Positions 1 to 7,931 of a stretch of 16,265 nt of DNA are shown here, one piece after another (positions within the stretch are counted from its first letter, which is position 1; every line of letters begins with the position of its first letter). The translations under genes and the position numbers were made by a program. Origin of the DNA: Anaerolineales bacterium (GTDB lineage: Bacteria; Chloroflexota; Anaerolineae; Anaerolineales; JABWBV01); NCBI GenBank assembly GCA_027019845.1, contig JALUWE010000112.1, positions 1-16,265 of the forward strand. Reading direction: 5' to 3'. Under the pieces are notes generated by a model. The model was given only the letters and a program-made list of their open reading frames with translations. It did not search any database and was not told where the DNA came from.

Positions 1-816
1 ATTCTGGCCCACGTCGCCGATAAACATGTCGCCGGTGAGCGGATCGAAGCTGAACCGCCAGGGGTTGCGCAGGCCGAGGGCCCAGATTTCGTCGCAGTCG
101 CCGCCCGCGCCGTCCGCGAAGGGGTTATCTGCCGGAATGGTGTAAGGGCCGCTGGCGCAGTCGGGAGCGTTGCCGCCGCCATCCACGTCGATGCGCAGGA
201 TTTTGCCAAGCAGAATTTGCGAATTTTGAGCGTTGTTGTTGGGGTCGTTCGCACCTCCGCCATCGCCGGTGCTGATATACAGGTAGCCGTCGTTGGGGCC
301 GAAGTTGAGGTCCCCGCCGTTGTGGTTGACGGCCGGCTGGGGGATGACCATCAGAATCACTTCGCTATCCGGGTCGGCCAGGTTGGGATCGTTGGTAACG
401 CTAAAGCGGGATACCACGGTGTCGCCGTCGGGGTTGCGGGTATAGTTGACGTAAAAATAGCCGTTACTGGCATAGTCGGGGTGAAAGACCAGCCCCAGAA
501 GCCCTTGCTCGTACTCGATGGAGCGCACCCGGTCGGTGATGTCCAGGAAAGGGGTGGAGAGCACCGTGCCATCGGGTTGCACCACCCGGATTGTGCCGCC
601 CTGCTCGACCACGAACAGCCGCTCGTCGCCGGCGTTGGCGATATCCACGGGCGCGTTCAGGCCAGTGGCGAAGGTTTCCACGCTCAGATCGAGCGGCCCG
701 CTGGCGGGCGTCTGCACCTGCGCGGCCGCGGCCCACATGCTGCCGAGCACGAACACCGCGCTCAAAGCCAGGCCGAGAACAAAAACCAGATTCCACTTTT
801 TGTTTGTGTTGCGCAC
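1..816 (-). CDS. PQQ-type glucose/sorbosone dehydrogenase family protein, N-terminal part (runs off left edge)
   Basis: 272 codons are visible; the C-terminal part lies beyond position 1. The family (PF07995, six-bladed beta-propeller) oxidises sugars or related aldoses using PQQ outside the cytoplasm. Residues about 8-33 form a hydrophobic signal segment ending AAAAQ, so export or membrane anchoring is likely. Family landmarks are NHNGGD (His about 165, at the position of the catalytic histidine), STGDGGG, a GKILRIDVDG strand, GLRNPWRFSFD and GDVGQN. The frame is open without a stop from the start codon to the edge. I chose GTG at 816 because GAGGAG lies 8 nt upstream and because the SurE stop and this start overlap as TAGTG, which suggests translational coupling. 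An alternative is a generic PQQ-propeller protein of unknown substrate. Family confidence is high; substrate is unknown. Confidence 0.9.
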   Translation of the reverse strand, partial: MRNTNKKWNLVFVLGLALSAVFVLGSMWAAAAQVQTPASGPLDLSVETFATGLNAPVDIANAGDERLFVVEQGGTIRVVQPDGTVLSTPFLDITDRVRSIEYEQGLLGLVFHPDYASNGYFYVNYTRNPDGDTVVSRFSVTNDPNLADPDSEVILMVIPQPAVNHNGGDLNFGPNDGYLYISTGDGGGANDPNNNAQNSQILLGKILRIDVDGGGNAPDCASGPYTIPADNPFADGAGGDCDEIWALGLRNPWRFSFDPLTGDMFIGDVGQN

Positions 817-1598
817 TACACATTCTCCTCATCATGATTTTGCCAGACTTGCAGCCGCTCGAGAGCCTGGTAATCGGTCAGGTCGAGTTTGAGGGGGGTA
901 ATGGACACGTAGCCCTCTGCCAGCGCGCCGAAATCCGTACCCGCTTCCGGCACCCCGGTGGGGACATCGCCGCCGATCCAAAAGTAGGGCCGCCCGCGCG
1001 GGTCTTCCCGGCGGTCGAGGGCATCGCGGTACACGCGCAGCCCCAGGCGGGTGGGCATCCAGCCTTTGATCCGCTCGTCCGGCAGATAGGGCACGTTGAC
1101 GTTGAGCAGGGTGGTGTTGGGCAGTCCGTTGTGGAGCAGTCTTTCGATGATTTTGCGTGCCACGCGCGCCGCGGGCCCGTAGTCGCGTTCGGGGCCCAGG
1201 TTTTCGGGCGAATCGAGCGAAAAGGCCACCCCCGGCACCCCGCCGATGACTGCTTCCATGGCCGCGGTGACCGTGCCGGAGTAGGTCACGTCGTGTCCCA
1301 GGTTGGCGTAGGGGTTGATGCCGGAGACCACCAGGTCGATCCTTTCGGGCAGGTAGCCCAGCAGCGCGAGCGCGACACAGTCGGAGGGCGCGCCGTCGGA
1401 GGCGAACGCGGGCGTGCCGTCGGCCAGCACCGTTCTCTTGACCCGCAGGGGGCGGTGCATGGTTTTGACGTGCCCGCTGGCCGACCAGTTGCGATCCGGG
1501 GCCAGCACAGAAACTTTGCCGATCTTGCGCATCTCTTGCGCCAGGGCCAGCAGCCCAGGAGCGGTGATACCGTCGTCGTTGGTTACGAGGATGTGCAT
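816..1598 (-). CDS. surE: 5'/3'-nucleotidase SurE
   Basis: 260 aa, the normal family length. SurE is a divalent-metal-dependent cytoplasmic phosphatase acting on nucleoside 5'- and 3'-monophosphates and often expressed in stationary phase or stress. The N-terminus MHILVTNDDG has the metal-binding Asp8-Asp9 pair. Further signatures are APDRNWSASGH (Ser39 region), SDGAPSDCVALAL and VSGINPYANLG (Asn95), followed by DVTYSGTVTAAMEA. ATG at 1598 starts exactly at the conserved N-terminus. It has no Shine-Dalgarno; a run of C residues precedes it (CCCCCCC then ATG). The stop overlaps the GTG of the downstream sugar dehydrogenase by one base, so the two are probably one transcript. Upstream is repeat DNA rather than a recognisable promoter. 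Confidence 0.97.
   Translation of the reverse strand: MHILVTNDDGITAPGLLALAQEMRKIGKVSVLAPDRNWSASGHVKTMHRPLRVKRTVLADGTPAFASDGAPSDCVALALLGYLPERIDLVVSGINPYANLGHDVTYSGTVTAAMEAVIGGVPGVAFSLDSPENLGPERDYGPAARVARKIIERLLHNGLPNTTLLNVNVPYLPDERIKGWMPTRLGLRVYRDALDRREDPRGRPYFWIGGDVPTGVPEAGTDFGALAEGYVSITPLKLDLTDYQALERLQVWQNHDEENV
825..830 (-). promoter_or_regulatory. Shine-Dalgarno GAGGAG deciding a GTG start
   Basis: GAGGAG on the minus strand lies 8 nt before the GTG of the sugar dehydrogenase and inside the last codons of surE. No ATG in this frame gives a comparable start, so this site fixes the GTG start. Confidence 0.7.
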
Positions 1599-1620
1599 GG
1601 GGGGGGCGGGGGTAAGTGGG

Positions 1621-1760
1621 GTATTGGGTATTGGGGTATTGGGGTATTGGTAATTGGGTAATTGGGTAATTGGGTAATTGGGTAATTGGGTAATTACATC
1701 CTGAGCGGAGGGTGGACGAAGTCCACTCGTAGTCGAAAGATGGGTAATTGGGTAATTGGG
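1621..1760. repeat. Tandem GGTATTGG / GGGTAATT octamer array with an embedded hairpin
   Basis: Imperfect GGGGTATT units pass into perfect GGGTAATT octamers. The array is interrupted once by a 46-bp hairpin and then resumes. It lies directly upstream of surE. No open frame with coding character is seen. Confidence 0.9.
1697..1742 (+). repeat. 46-bp palindromic hairpin repeat, copy 1
   Basis: It starts CATCCTGAG and ends TCGAAAGATG. Inside is GTGGAC, the triloop GAA, then GTCCAC, a perfect 6-bp stem. The outer arms CATCCT and AAGATG pair with one mismatch; the other copies end AGGATG, a perfect match. Confidence 0.9.
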
Positions 1761-1783
1761 CTTTAGGCCTTGTGGGATGGGAT

Positions 1784-1832
1784 GTTCAGTGGTCAGTGTT
1801 CAGTGTTCAGTGTTCAGTGGTCAGTGTCAGCG
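1784..1832. repeat. GTTCAGT / GGTCAGT heptamer array
   Basis: Consecutive 7-bp units alternate TTCAGTG and GTCAGTG. The same family occurs, reverse-complemented, at 6002-6023 and 11641-11688. It resembles the short tandemly repeated heptamers known from cyanobacteria. Confidence 0.85.
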
Positions 1833-1857
1833 TTCCAGGGCGTGCGAGGTGTTGAGC

Positions 1858-2033
1858 TGTCTTATTTGTCTTATTTGTCTTATTTGTCTTACTTGTCTTA
1901 CTTGTCTTACTTGTCTTACTTGTCTGATTCGTCTTACTTGTCGTATTCGTCTACCTTATCCTGCGCAGCGAGTTCGACCAATCAGACCAATCAGACCAGT
2001 CAGACCAATCAGACCAGTAAGACCAATCAGACC
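1858..2033. repeat. Compound 9-bp array (TGTCTTAYT)n, core, (AATCAGACC)n, copy 1
   Basis: About ten 9-bp units of type TGTCTTATT or TGTCTTACT run up to a core at 1948-1979. They are followed by about six units of type AATCAGACC. A right-hand unit is the reverse complement of a left-hand unit at 7 of 9 positions, so the whole is a long imperfect palindrome. The core spans 27 bp and keeps the 9-bp register. A second copy with nearly the same core lies at 14489-14779. Confidence 0.9.
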
Positions 2034-2048
2034 ACCTTGCCTACCCGC

Positions 2049-2651
2049 TTACGCTTTACGCTCTACGCTCCCATTCACCAACCCCGCCAGCCGTTCTTCG
2101 AGCAGGCCGTAGCCGGTTTCGCGAATTTCGAGGGGCAATTGTAAGAACTCGGCTGCGGCGCGGGCGCGGTCGAGCAGCTCGGGGTCCGGGTTCTGTGCCA
2201 GATATACCACACGTTTGTAGTTGCGGAAATACTCATCGCGCAGTTCCGGGAAGCGATCTAGCCCCATCTCTTTGACGAACAACCCCTCGAACCCGCGCAG
2301 TAGAAAGTCGGTCAGGAAGAAAGTGCCGGGTTCCTCTGCCATCAAGTCGTGAAAGGTCTGGCCGCCATACATCTCGTAGCAGTGCGGCCCGGGGATGCGC
2401 TCGATGTCCGGGTATTGTGCCAGCAGCGCGTCCAACGCACCGCGCGAGCCGCAGTCGCCGAAGACCACGATCAGGCGTTCGTATTGGCCGCGCAGCTCGC
2501 GGATGCGCTCCTGCACATGGGGCGCGATGCGTTCGGGGTAGTTGTGGTCGAGGGCCGGGATGCCGATCACCTCCGCGTCCCAGCCGTGTTTGGCGACGAT
2601 GTCGAGCACTTCGCGGCCCAGCGCGCCGCAGATGATGAGAGCAGTGGTCAT
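2049..2651 (-). CDS. DUF1638 family protein, probable accessory of corrinoid methyl transfer
   Basis: 200 aa. The sequence matches the DUF1638 pattern: ICGALGREVLD at the N-terminus, IPALDHNYPE, a central VFGDCGSRGALD, IPGPHCYEMYGG and FFLTDFLLRGFE. The conserved Cys (DCG, HCYE) and His residues suggest a metal or cofactor site, but no activity is established. From knowledge of the family, DUF1638 genes often sit beside corrinoid-dependent methyltransferase genes, and that fits here: a methyltransferase and a corrinoid activator lie upstream on the same strand. The start is ATG 2651, preceded by a C-rich stretch with no Shine-Dalgarno. The last codons (SVERKA and stop) are encoded by a repetitive GAGCGTAAAGCGTAA stretch at the end of the 9-bp array, so the tail may be repeat-derived. 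Confidence 0.85.
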   Translation of the reverse strand: MTTALIICGALGREVLDIVAKHGWDAEVIGIPALDHNYPERIAPHVQERIRELRGQYERLIVVFGDCGSRGALDALLAQYPDIERIPGPHCYEMYGGQTFHDLMAEEPGTFFLTDFLLRGFEGLFVKEMGLDRFPELRDEYFRNYKRVVYLAQNPDPELLDRARAAAEFLQLPLEIRETGYGLLEERLAGLVNGSVERKA

Positions 2652-2689
2652 GGTTTGAGTTGGGGGGTAATTGGGTAATTGGGTAATTA

Positions 2690-2735
2690 CATCCTGAGCG
2701 GAGGGTGGACGAAGTCCACTCGTAGTCGAAGGATG
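2690..2735 (+). repeat. 46-bp palindromic hairpin repeat, copy 2
   Basis: Perfect outer arms CATCCT and AGGATG enclose the inner stem GTGGAC, triloop GAA, GTCCAC. Identical in length and nearly in sequence to the copy at 1697. Confidence 0.9.
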
Positions 2736-2775
2736 GGTAATTGGGTAATTGGGTAATTGGGTAATTGGGTAATTA

Positions 2776-2821
2776 CATCCTGAGCGGAGGGTGGACGAAG
2801 TCCACTCGTAGTCGAAGGATG
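2776..2821 (+). repeat. 46-bp palindromic hairpin repeat, copy 3
   Basis: Identical to copy 2, 86 bp downstream of it, and again flanked on both sides by GGGTAATT units. Confidence 0.9.
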
Positions 2822-2919
2822 GGTAATTGGGTAATTGGGTAATTGGGTAATTGGGTAATTGGGTAATTACGCTTTACGATTTTCGATTCGCGATCTACGA
2901 TCTGCCGCCCCCTGCCATC

Positions 2920-3834
2920 TCACCGCCTCCGGCGTCGCCGGCGTTCGCGGCCGGGTCTGGAGCGGCCATTGCCTTCTCGGGCAGCGGGCGGAGCCGGGCG
3001 GTTGGCGCGGATCCAGGTCGTGCAGTTTTCGTCGTTGCCCATCATCACATCCGCGGCCATGATGGCCTGTTTGATCTCTTGTTCGATGGGGTTGGTGATG
3101 GCGGAGGTCAGGCCGTTGGCAATCGCCATGGTCAGGAACGCGGCGTTGAGCGGGCCGCGGTTGGGCAATCCGAACGAGACGTTGCTCGCGCCACAGCAGG
3201 TGTTGACGCCCAACTCTTCGTGAACGCGGCGCAAAATGTGGAACACCTGGCGTCCGGCGTAGCGCATGGCGCCAATTGGCATGACCAGCGGGTCGATGAT
3301 GACGTCCTCTTTGGGGATGCCGTAGTCCAGCGCGCGCTCGAGGATTTTTTTAGCGACCGCGAAGCGCACGTCCGGGTCTTCGGAGATGCCGGTTTCGTCG
3401 TTGGAGATGGCGATCACCGCGGCGTTGTATTTTTTGACCAGCGGCAGCACGCTCTCCAGGCGTTCTTCCTCGCCGGTCACGGAGTTGACCAGCGGTTTGC
3501 CTTCGTAGACCTCCAACCCGGCCTCCAGAGCCTTGACGATGGATGAGTCGATGGAGATGGGTACGTCGGTGACGGATTGTACGACTTTGATGGCCTCGGC
3601 CAGGATGGCGGGTTCGTCGGCCAGCGGGATACCGGCGTTGACGTCCAGCATGTGCGCGCCGGCCTCGACCTGGGCGAGGGCGTCTTTCTTGACGCGCTCG
3701 AAGTTACCGGCGGCCATCTCGCGCGCCAGCGCCTTGCGCCCGGTGGGGTTGATGCGCTCGCCGATGATGGTGAAAGGCCGGTCGGGACCGATGATGACGG
3801 TTTTGGTTTTGGATTCGAGAATGGTTTCAGCCAT
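2920..3834 (-). CDS. Pterin-binding methyltransferase (methyltetrahydrofolate:corrinoid protein type)
   Basis: 304 aa. TIM-barrel pterin-binding fold as in AcsE, MtgA and MtvA, which move a methyl group between a corrinoid protein and tetrahydrofolate. Landmarks are GERINPTG (25-32), MLDVNAG (62-68), ISIDSS (94-99), PLVNSVTGEE (114-123), DPLVMPIG (181-188) and GASNVSFGLPNRG (215-227), the last holding the Asn that contacts the pterin. The first 275 or so residues correspond to the usual family length. The remaining tail is very Arg-rich (REGNGRSRPG then six or more Arg), lies next to repeat DNA and is unlike the family. Start ATG 3834 has no Shine-Dalgarno. It sits between the RACo-like and DUF1638 genes on the same strand. 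The most likely role is passing methyl groups from the corrinoid protein to the folate pool; the direction cannot be read from sequence. Confidence 0.92.
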   Translation of the reverse strand: MAETILESKTKTVIIGPDRPFTIIGERINPTGRKALAREMAAGNFERVKKDALAQVEAGAHMLDVNAGIPLADEPAILAEAIKVVQSVTDVPISIDSSIVKALEAGLEVYEGKPLVNSVTGEEERLESVLPLVKKYNAAVIAISNDETGISEDPDVRFAVAKKILERALDYGIPKEDVIIDPLVMPIGAMRYAGRQVFHILRRVHEELGVNTCCGASNVSFGLPNRGPLNAAFLTMAIANGLTSAITNPIEQEIKQAIMAADVMMGNDENCTTWIRANRPAPPAAREGNGRSRPGRERRRRRRR

Positions 3835-3841
3835 GGGGTGT

Positions 3842-3905
3842 TGGTAATTGGGTATTGGGTATTGGGTATTGGTAATTGGGTATTGGGTAATTGGGTAATT
3901 ACGCT
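3842..3905. repeat. GGGTATT / GGGTAATT array
   Basis: Mixed 7-bp (GGGTATT) and 8-bp (GGGTAATT) units end in TTACGCTCTACGGCCTAC, the same kind of tail as after the array at 2821. It fills the gap between the activator gene and the methyltransferase gene. It starts a few bases upstream of the methyltransferase ATG and so occupies its leader. Confidence 0.85.
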
Positions 3906-3946
3906 CTACGGCCTACAGCTTAGCATAGGGATTATAAACGCAAAAC

Positions 3947-5959
<2,013 letters not shown>

Positions 5960-5968
5960 TACTCCCTG

Positions 5969-5974
5969 CTCCTT
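5969..5974 (-). promoter_or_regulatory. Shine-Dalgarno AAGGAG for the RACo-like gene
   Basis: AAGGAG lies 9 nt before ATG 5959; GGGAG lies closer still. The upstream in-frame ATG at 5998 has no such site. This decides the start. Confidence 0.75.
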
Positions 5975-6001
5975 ACGCTTACCTGGCTGCCGGGTCATCC
6001 G

Positions 6002-6023
6002 AACTGAACACTGAACACTGAAC
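6002..6023. repeat. Short CTGAACA heptamer array
   Basis: Three tandem copies of ACTGAAC, the reverse complement of the GTTCAGT family. It lies in the leader of the activator operon. Confidence 0.8.
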
Positions 6024-6033
6024 GCGCCCGATC

Positions 6034-6050
6034 CACAATTGCCAATTGTG
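6034..6050. promoter_or_regulatory. Perfect 17-bp palindrome CACAATTG-C-CAATTGTG
   Basis: Two 8-bp arms match perfectly around a single central C at 6042. This is the form of a dimeric repressor operator. It lies about 45 bp downstream of the predicted -10 of the minus-strand promoter, inside the transcribed leader, and about 76 bp upstream of gntR. The binding protein is unknown. Confidence 0.55.
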
Positions 6051-6067
6051 CGTTTCTGTGTTAGAAA

Positions 6068-6079
6068 TGGTGTGTACCA
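6068..6079. promoter_or_regulatory. Putative GntR-family operator TGGTGTGTACCA
   Basis: Imperfect palindrome (TGGT arms). Read on the minus strand it contains TGGTACAC, a near copy of TGGTATAC at the promoter 23 bp away, about two helical turns. HutC-type GntR regulators commonly bind GTATAC-centred sites, so autoregulation and control of the divergent operon are plausible. Confidence 0.5.
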
Positions 6080-6093
6080 ATTTTTGGCTTTTT

Positions 6094-6121
6094 AGTATAC
6101 CAGTCTCTGCATTGGTGTCAA
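6094..6121 (-). promoter_or_regulatory. Sigma70-type promoter of the activator-methyltransferase-DUF1638 genes, overlapped by an operator
   Basis: On the minus strand TTGACA (6121-6116) is followed after 16 nt by TATACT (6099-6094), close to the consensus. ACTGGTATACT spans the -10, so the TGGTATAC site would block polymerase if bound. Predicted transcription starts near 6087, giving a leader of roughly 130 nt that contains the 17-bp palindrome. Confidence 0.7.
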
Positions 6122-6125
6122 CGAA

Positions 6126-6887
6126 ATGAGCGCGACGGCTGCGATTGAACTGACGATAGACAACGACACGGGCGATCTGCCGCTCTATTTGCAGATTGCC
6201 GCGGGGCTTCTGGAGCAGATCGAATCGGGCGAGTTATCGCCTGGGGAGCGTTTGCCGCCGGAGCGAAAGTTGAGCAATCTGTTGGGTGTCACGCGTTCGA
6301 CGCTGCGCCGGGCCTTGCAACGGCTGGAGGTGCAGGGCGTGCTGGTGCGCCGCCAGGGCGCGGGGACGTATGTGGCCGCGCCCAAGATCGAGCAGACCGT
6401 CGATCAACGCCTCTCTTTCAGCCATCAGATGCAAAAACGAGGCTACCTGACCGGAACCAGACTGTTACACTTCGACCGGCGACCGGCAGAAGCCACGGTA
6501 GCCAACGCCTTGCGCATCCCCCTCGGAGCGCGCGTCTTTCATTGCCAGCGCCTGCACTGCATCGACCAGTCACCGGCTGTGCTGGAGACGATTTGGATGC
6601 CCGCCGCGCGTTTTCCCAACCTGGAGCAATTCGATTGGAGCAAACGGCTGGTGTACGACATCATCGAACAACAATACGGCGTGGTGGTATCCCGCGGGCG
6701 GCAAAGCCTGGAGGCCGTGGTGGCCACGGAATACGAGGCGGGTGTGTTGGGCGTGCAGGCTGGCGCGCCGTTGATGCTGGAGCGCAGGACCGCCTTCGAC
6801 CAACACGACCGGCCTGTCGAATATGGCAAACGCCTGTACCGGGGCGACCGGTTCCGTTTCGTGACCGAGATGGCCCCCACCGGATGA
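6126..6887 (+). CDS. GntR-family (HutC/UTRA) transcriptional regulator
   Basis: 253 aa. The winged helix-turn-helix occupies residues about 18-85 (LPLYLQIAAGLLEQIESGEL, GERLPPERKLSNLLGVTRSTLRRALQRLEVQGVL, RRQGAGTYV), the classic GntR signature. The C-terminal UTRA ligand-binding domain covers about 95-250, with VFHCQRLHCIDQSPAVLETIWMP and LMLERRTAFDQHDRPVEYGKRLYRGDRFRF. UTRA domains bind small effectors; here a methylated substrate or product of the pathway is conceivable but unproven. It is divergent from the activator operon and 93 bp upstream of the corrinoid protein gene on the same strand. The operator-like sites in the shared intergenic region suggest it represses both sides. The start at ATG 6126 has no strong Shine-Dalgarno. 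Confidence 0.95.
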   Translation: MSATAAIELTIDNDTGDLPLYLQIAAGLLEQIESGELSPGERLPPERKLSNLLGVTRSTLRRALQRLEVQGVLVRRQGAGTYVAAPKIEQTVDQRLSFSHQMQKRGYLTGTRLLHFDRRPAEATVANALRIPLGARVFHCQRLHCIDQSPAVLETIWMPAARFPNLEQFDWSKRLVYDIIEQQYGVVVSRGRQSLEAVVATEYEAGVLGVQAGAPLMLERRTAFDQHDRPVEYGKRLYRGDRFRFVTEMAPTG

Positions 6888-6943
6888 TGGCGCTTTTGAG
6901 ATGCACACGCGTAACACCTTTCGTTCTGCGCTGCCCGCCGCCG

Positions 6944-6958
6944 GTGGTTGGACACCAC
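6944..6958 (+). promoter_or_regulatory. Small inverted repeat GTGGT-N5-ACCAC before the corrinoid protein gene
   Basis: Five-base arms around a 5-base loop end 10 nt before the ribosome-binding site. The TGGT...ACCA arms recall the operator at 6068, so it may be a second, weak site for the GntR regulator, or an RNA hairpin near the start. Evidence is slight. Confidence 0.3.
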
Positions 6959-6980
6959 TCACAAATTTGGAGAAACACAC

Positions 6981-7667
6981 ATGAGCGATGAAATCGACAT
7001 CACCCAAATGCCCACCGAAGAGCTGCTCGAGCTGATGATGGAAGACCTGTACGACGGTTACGCGGACGAGATCGTCGCAGAGGTCAAAGAATGTCTATCA
7101 CGCGGCATGACCCCCTATGAGGTGCTGACCAAAGGGTTGGTGGCCGGGATGGAAATCGTGGGCGACGATTTTCGAGACGGAATTTTGTTCGTCCCCGAGG
7201 TGTTGATGGCGGCCAAGGCGATGAAGGCCGGGATGGCGGTATTGCGCCCGCTATTGGCCGAAACCGGCGCGCCCAAGATCGGCTCGATGGTGATCGGCAC
7301 GGTCAAAGGCGACATTCACGACATCGGCAAAAATCTGGTGGCGATGATGATGGAAGGGGCCGGGTTCGAGGTGCACAACCTGGGCATCAACGTCTCGGTG
7401 GAGCAGTTTCTGGAAGCTATTTACGAGCACAAGCCGGACATTCTGGGGATGAGCGCGCTGCTGACGACTACCATGCCCTACATGCGGGTGGTGATCGATG
7501 CGCTGAAAGAAGAGGGGATTCGCGGTGACATCATCGTGCTGGTGGGCGGCGCGCCGCTCAACGAGGCCTTTGCCGAGGACATCGGCGCGGACGCCTACTG
7601 CCGCGACGCGGCGGTGGCGGTGGAGACCGCCAAGAAATTCATGCAAATTCGTAAAGGGGTGGCGTGA
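6981..7667 (+). CDS. Corrinoid (B12-binding) protein of a methyltransferase system, MttC/MtbC-like
   Basis: 228 aa, typical for free-standing corrinoid shuttles. The N-terminal helical cap domain covers about 10-95, with the GLVAGMEIVGDDFRDGILFVPEVLMAAKAM pattern. The Rossmann-like B12 domain covers about 98-225, with the lower-ligand motif D111-x-H113-x-x-G116 (GDIHDIGKNL), GMSALLTTTM (Ser158-x-Leu160) and the VGGAP loop. His113 would coordinate cobalt. GGAGA lies 7 nt before ATG 6981; the in-frame ATG at 6948 is upstream of this site and less likely. The protein carries the methyl group between a substrate methyltransferase and the pterin methyltransferase and is reactivated by the RACo-like protein. 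The substrate cannot be inferred because the partner methyltransferase is absent here. Confidence 0.95.
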   Translation: MSDEIDITQMPTEELLELMMEDLYDGYADEIVAEVKECLSRGMTPYEVLTKGLVAGMEIVGDDFRDGILFVPEVLMAAKAMKAGMAVLRPLLAETGAPKIGSMVIGTVKGDIHDIGKNLVAMMMEGAGFEVHNLGINVSVEQFLEAIYEHKPDILGMSALLTTTMPYMRVVIDALKEEGIRGDIIVLVGGAPLNEAFAEDIGADAYCRDAAVAVETAKKFMQIRKGVA

Positions 7668-7750
7668 GGGGATGACAACGGATGGAGAGCACACCCGTAT
7701 TTGTTTCCTGAGGCTGCCCCCTCTTCGGCCCTGGACTTCAATCTAAAAGC
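7668..7750. other. Short gap after the corrinoid protein gene
   Basis: No gene, clear terminator or promoter was seen before the inverted-repeat element. Confidence 0.5.
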
Positions 7751-7908
7751 CTATCCGAAAATTCTTTGCGGGGGTGTCACTGCGAGGCGGCGAAGCCGCC
7801 GAAGCAGTCTCCTGGACGATGAAAGGGGATCGCTTCCCTTCGGCGCTGCTCAGGGCAGGCAGCCCCTTTGGGGCTCGCAATGACATCACAACGATATTTT
7901 TCGGATAG
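7751..7908. mobile_element. MITE-like element with nested inverted repeats
   Basis: About 158 bp, no coding capacity. Outer arms CTATCCGAAAAT (7751-7762) and TTTTTCGGATAG (7897-7908) match at 11 of 12 positions. Nested inside are TGTCACTGCGAG (7775-7786) and CTCGCAATGACA (7874-7885), also 11 of 12. Within that is a hairpin GGCGGC, GAA, GCCGCC (7786-7800). It looks like a non-autonomous element, or a palindromic repeat inserted into another. It lies between the convergent corrinoid and glycerol-phosphate dehydrogenase genes and could also act as a bidirectional terminator. Confidence 0.65.
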
Positions 7909-7931
7909 ACACTAAACGAACTGAACGCAAC

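Larger units (their letters stand above)
2667..2869. repeat. GGGTAATT octamer array with two embedded 46-bp hairpins
   Basis: It fills the gap between the methyltransferase and DUF1638 genes. Runs of GGGTAATT alternate with two identical 46-bp hairpins at 2690-2735 and 2776-2821. Each hairpin follows TAATTA and is followed by GGTAATT. After the array comes an ACG-rich tail (2870-2895) with TACGATT/CGATTCG/CGATCTACGATC steps. Confidence 0.92.

Noticed and set aside
2920..3000. Frameshift at the end of the methyltransferase gene
   Set aside because: The Arg-rich tail could hint at one, but the conserved domain is complete before it and no better continuation was recognised in another frame.
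6948..6980. N-terminal extension of the corrinoid protein from ATG 6948
   Set aside because: GGAGA lies between the two ATGs, 7 nt before 6981, and the extension is not conserved-looking.
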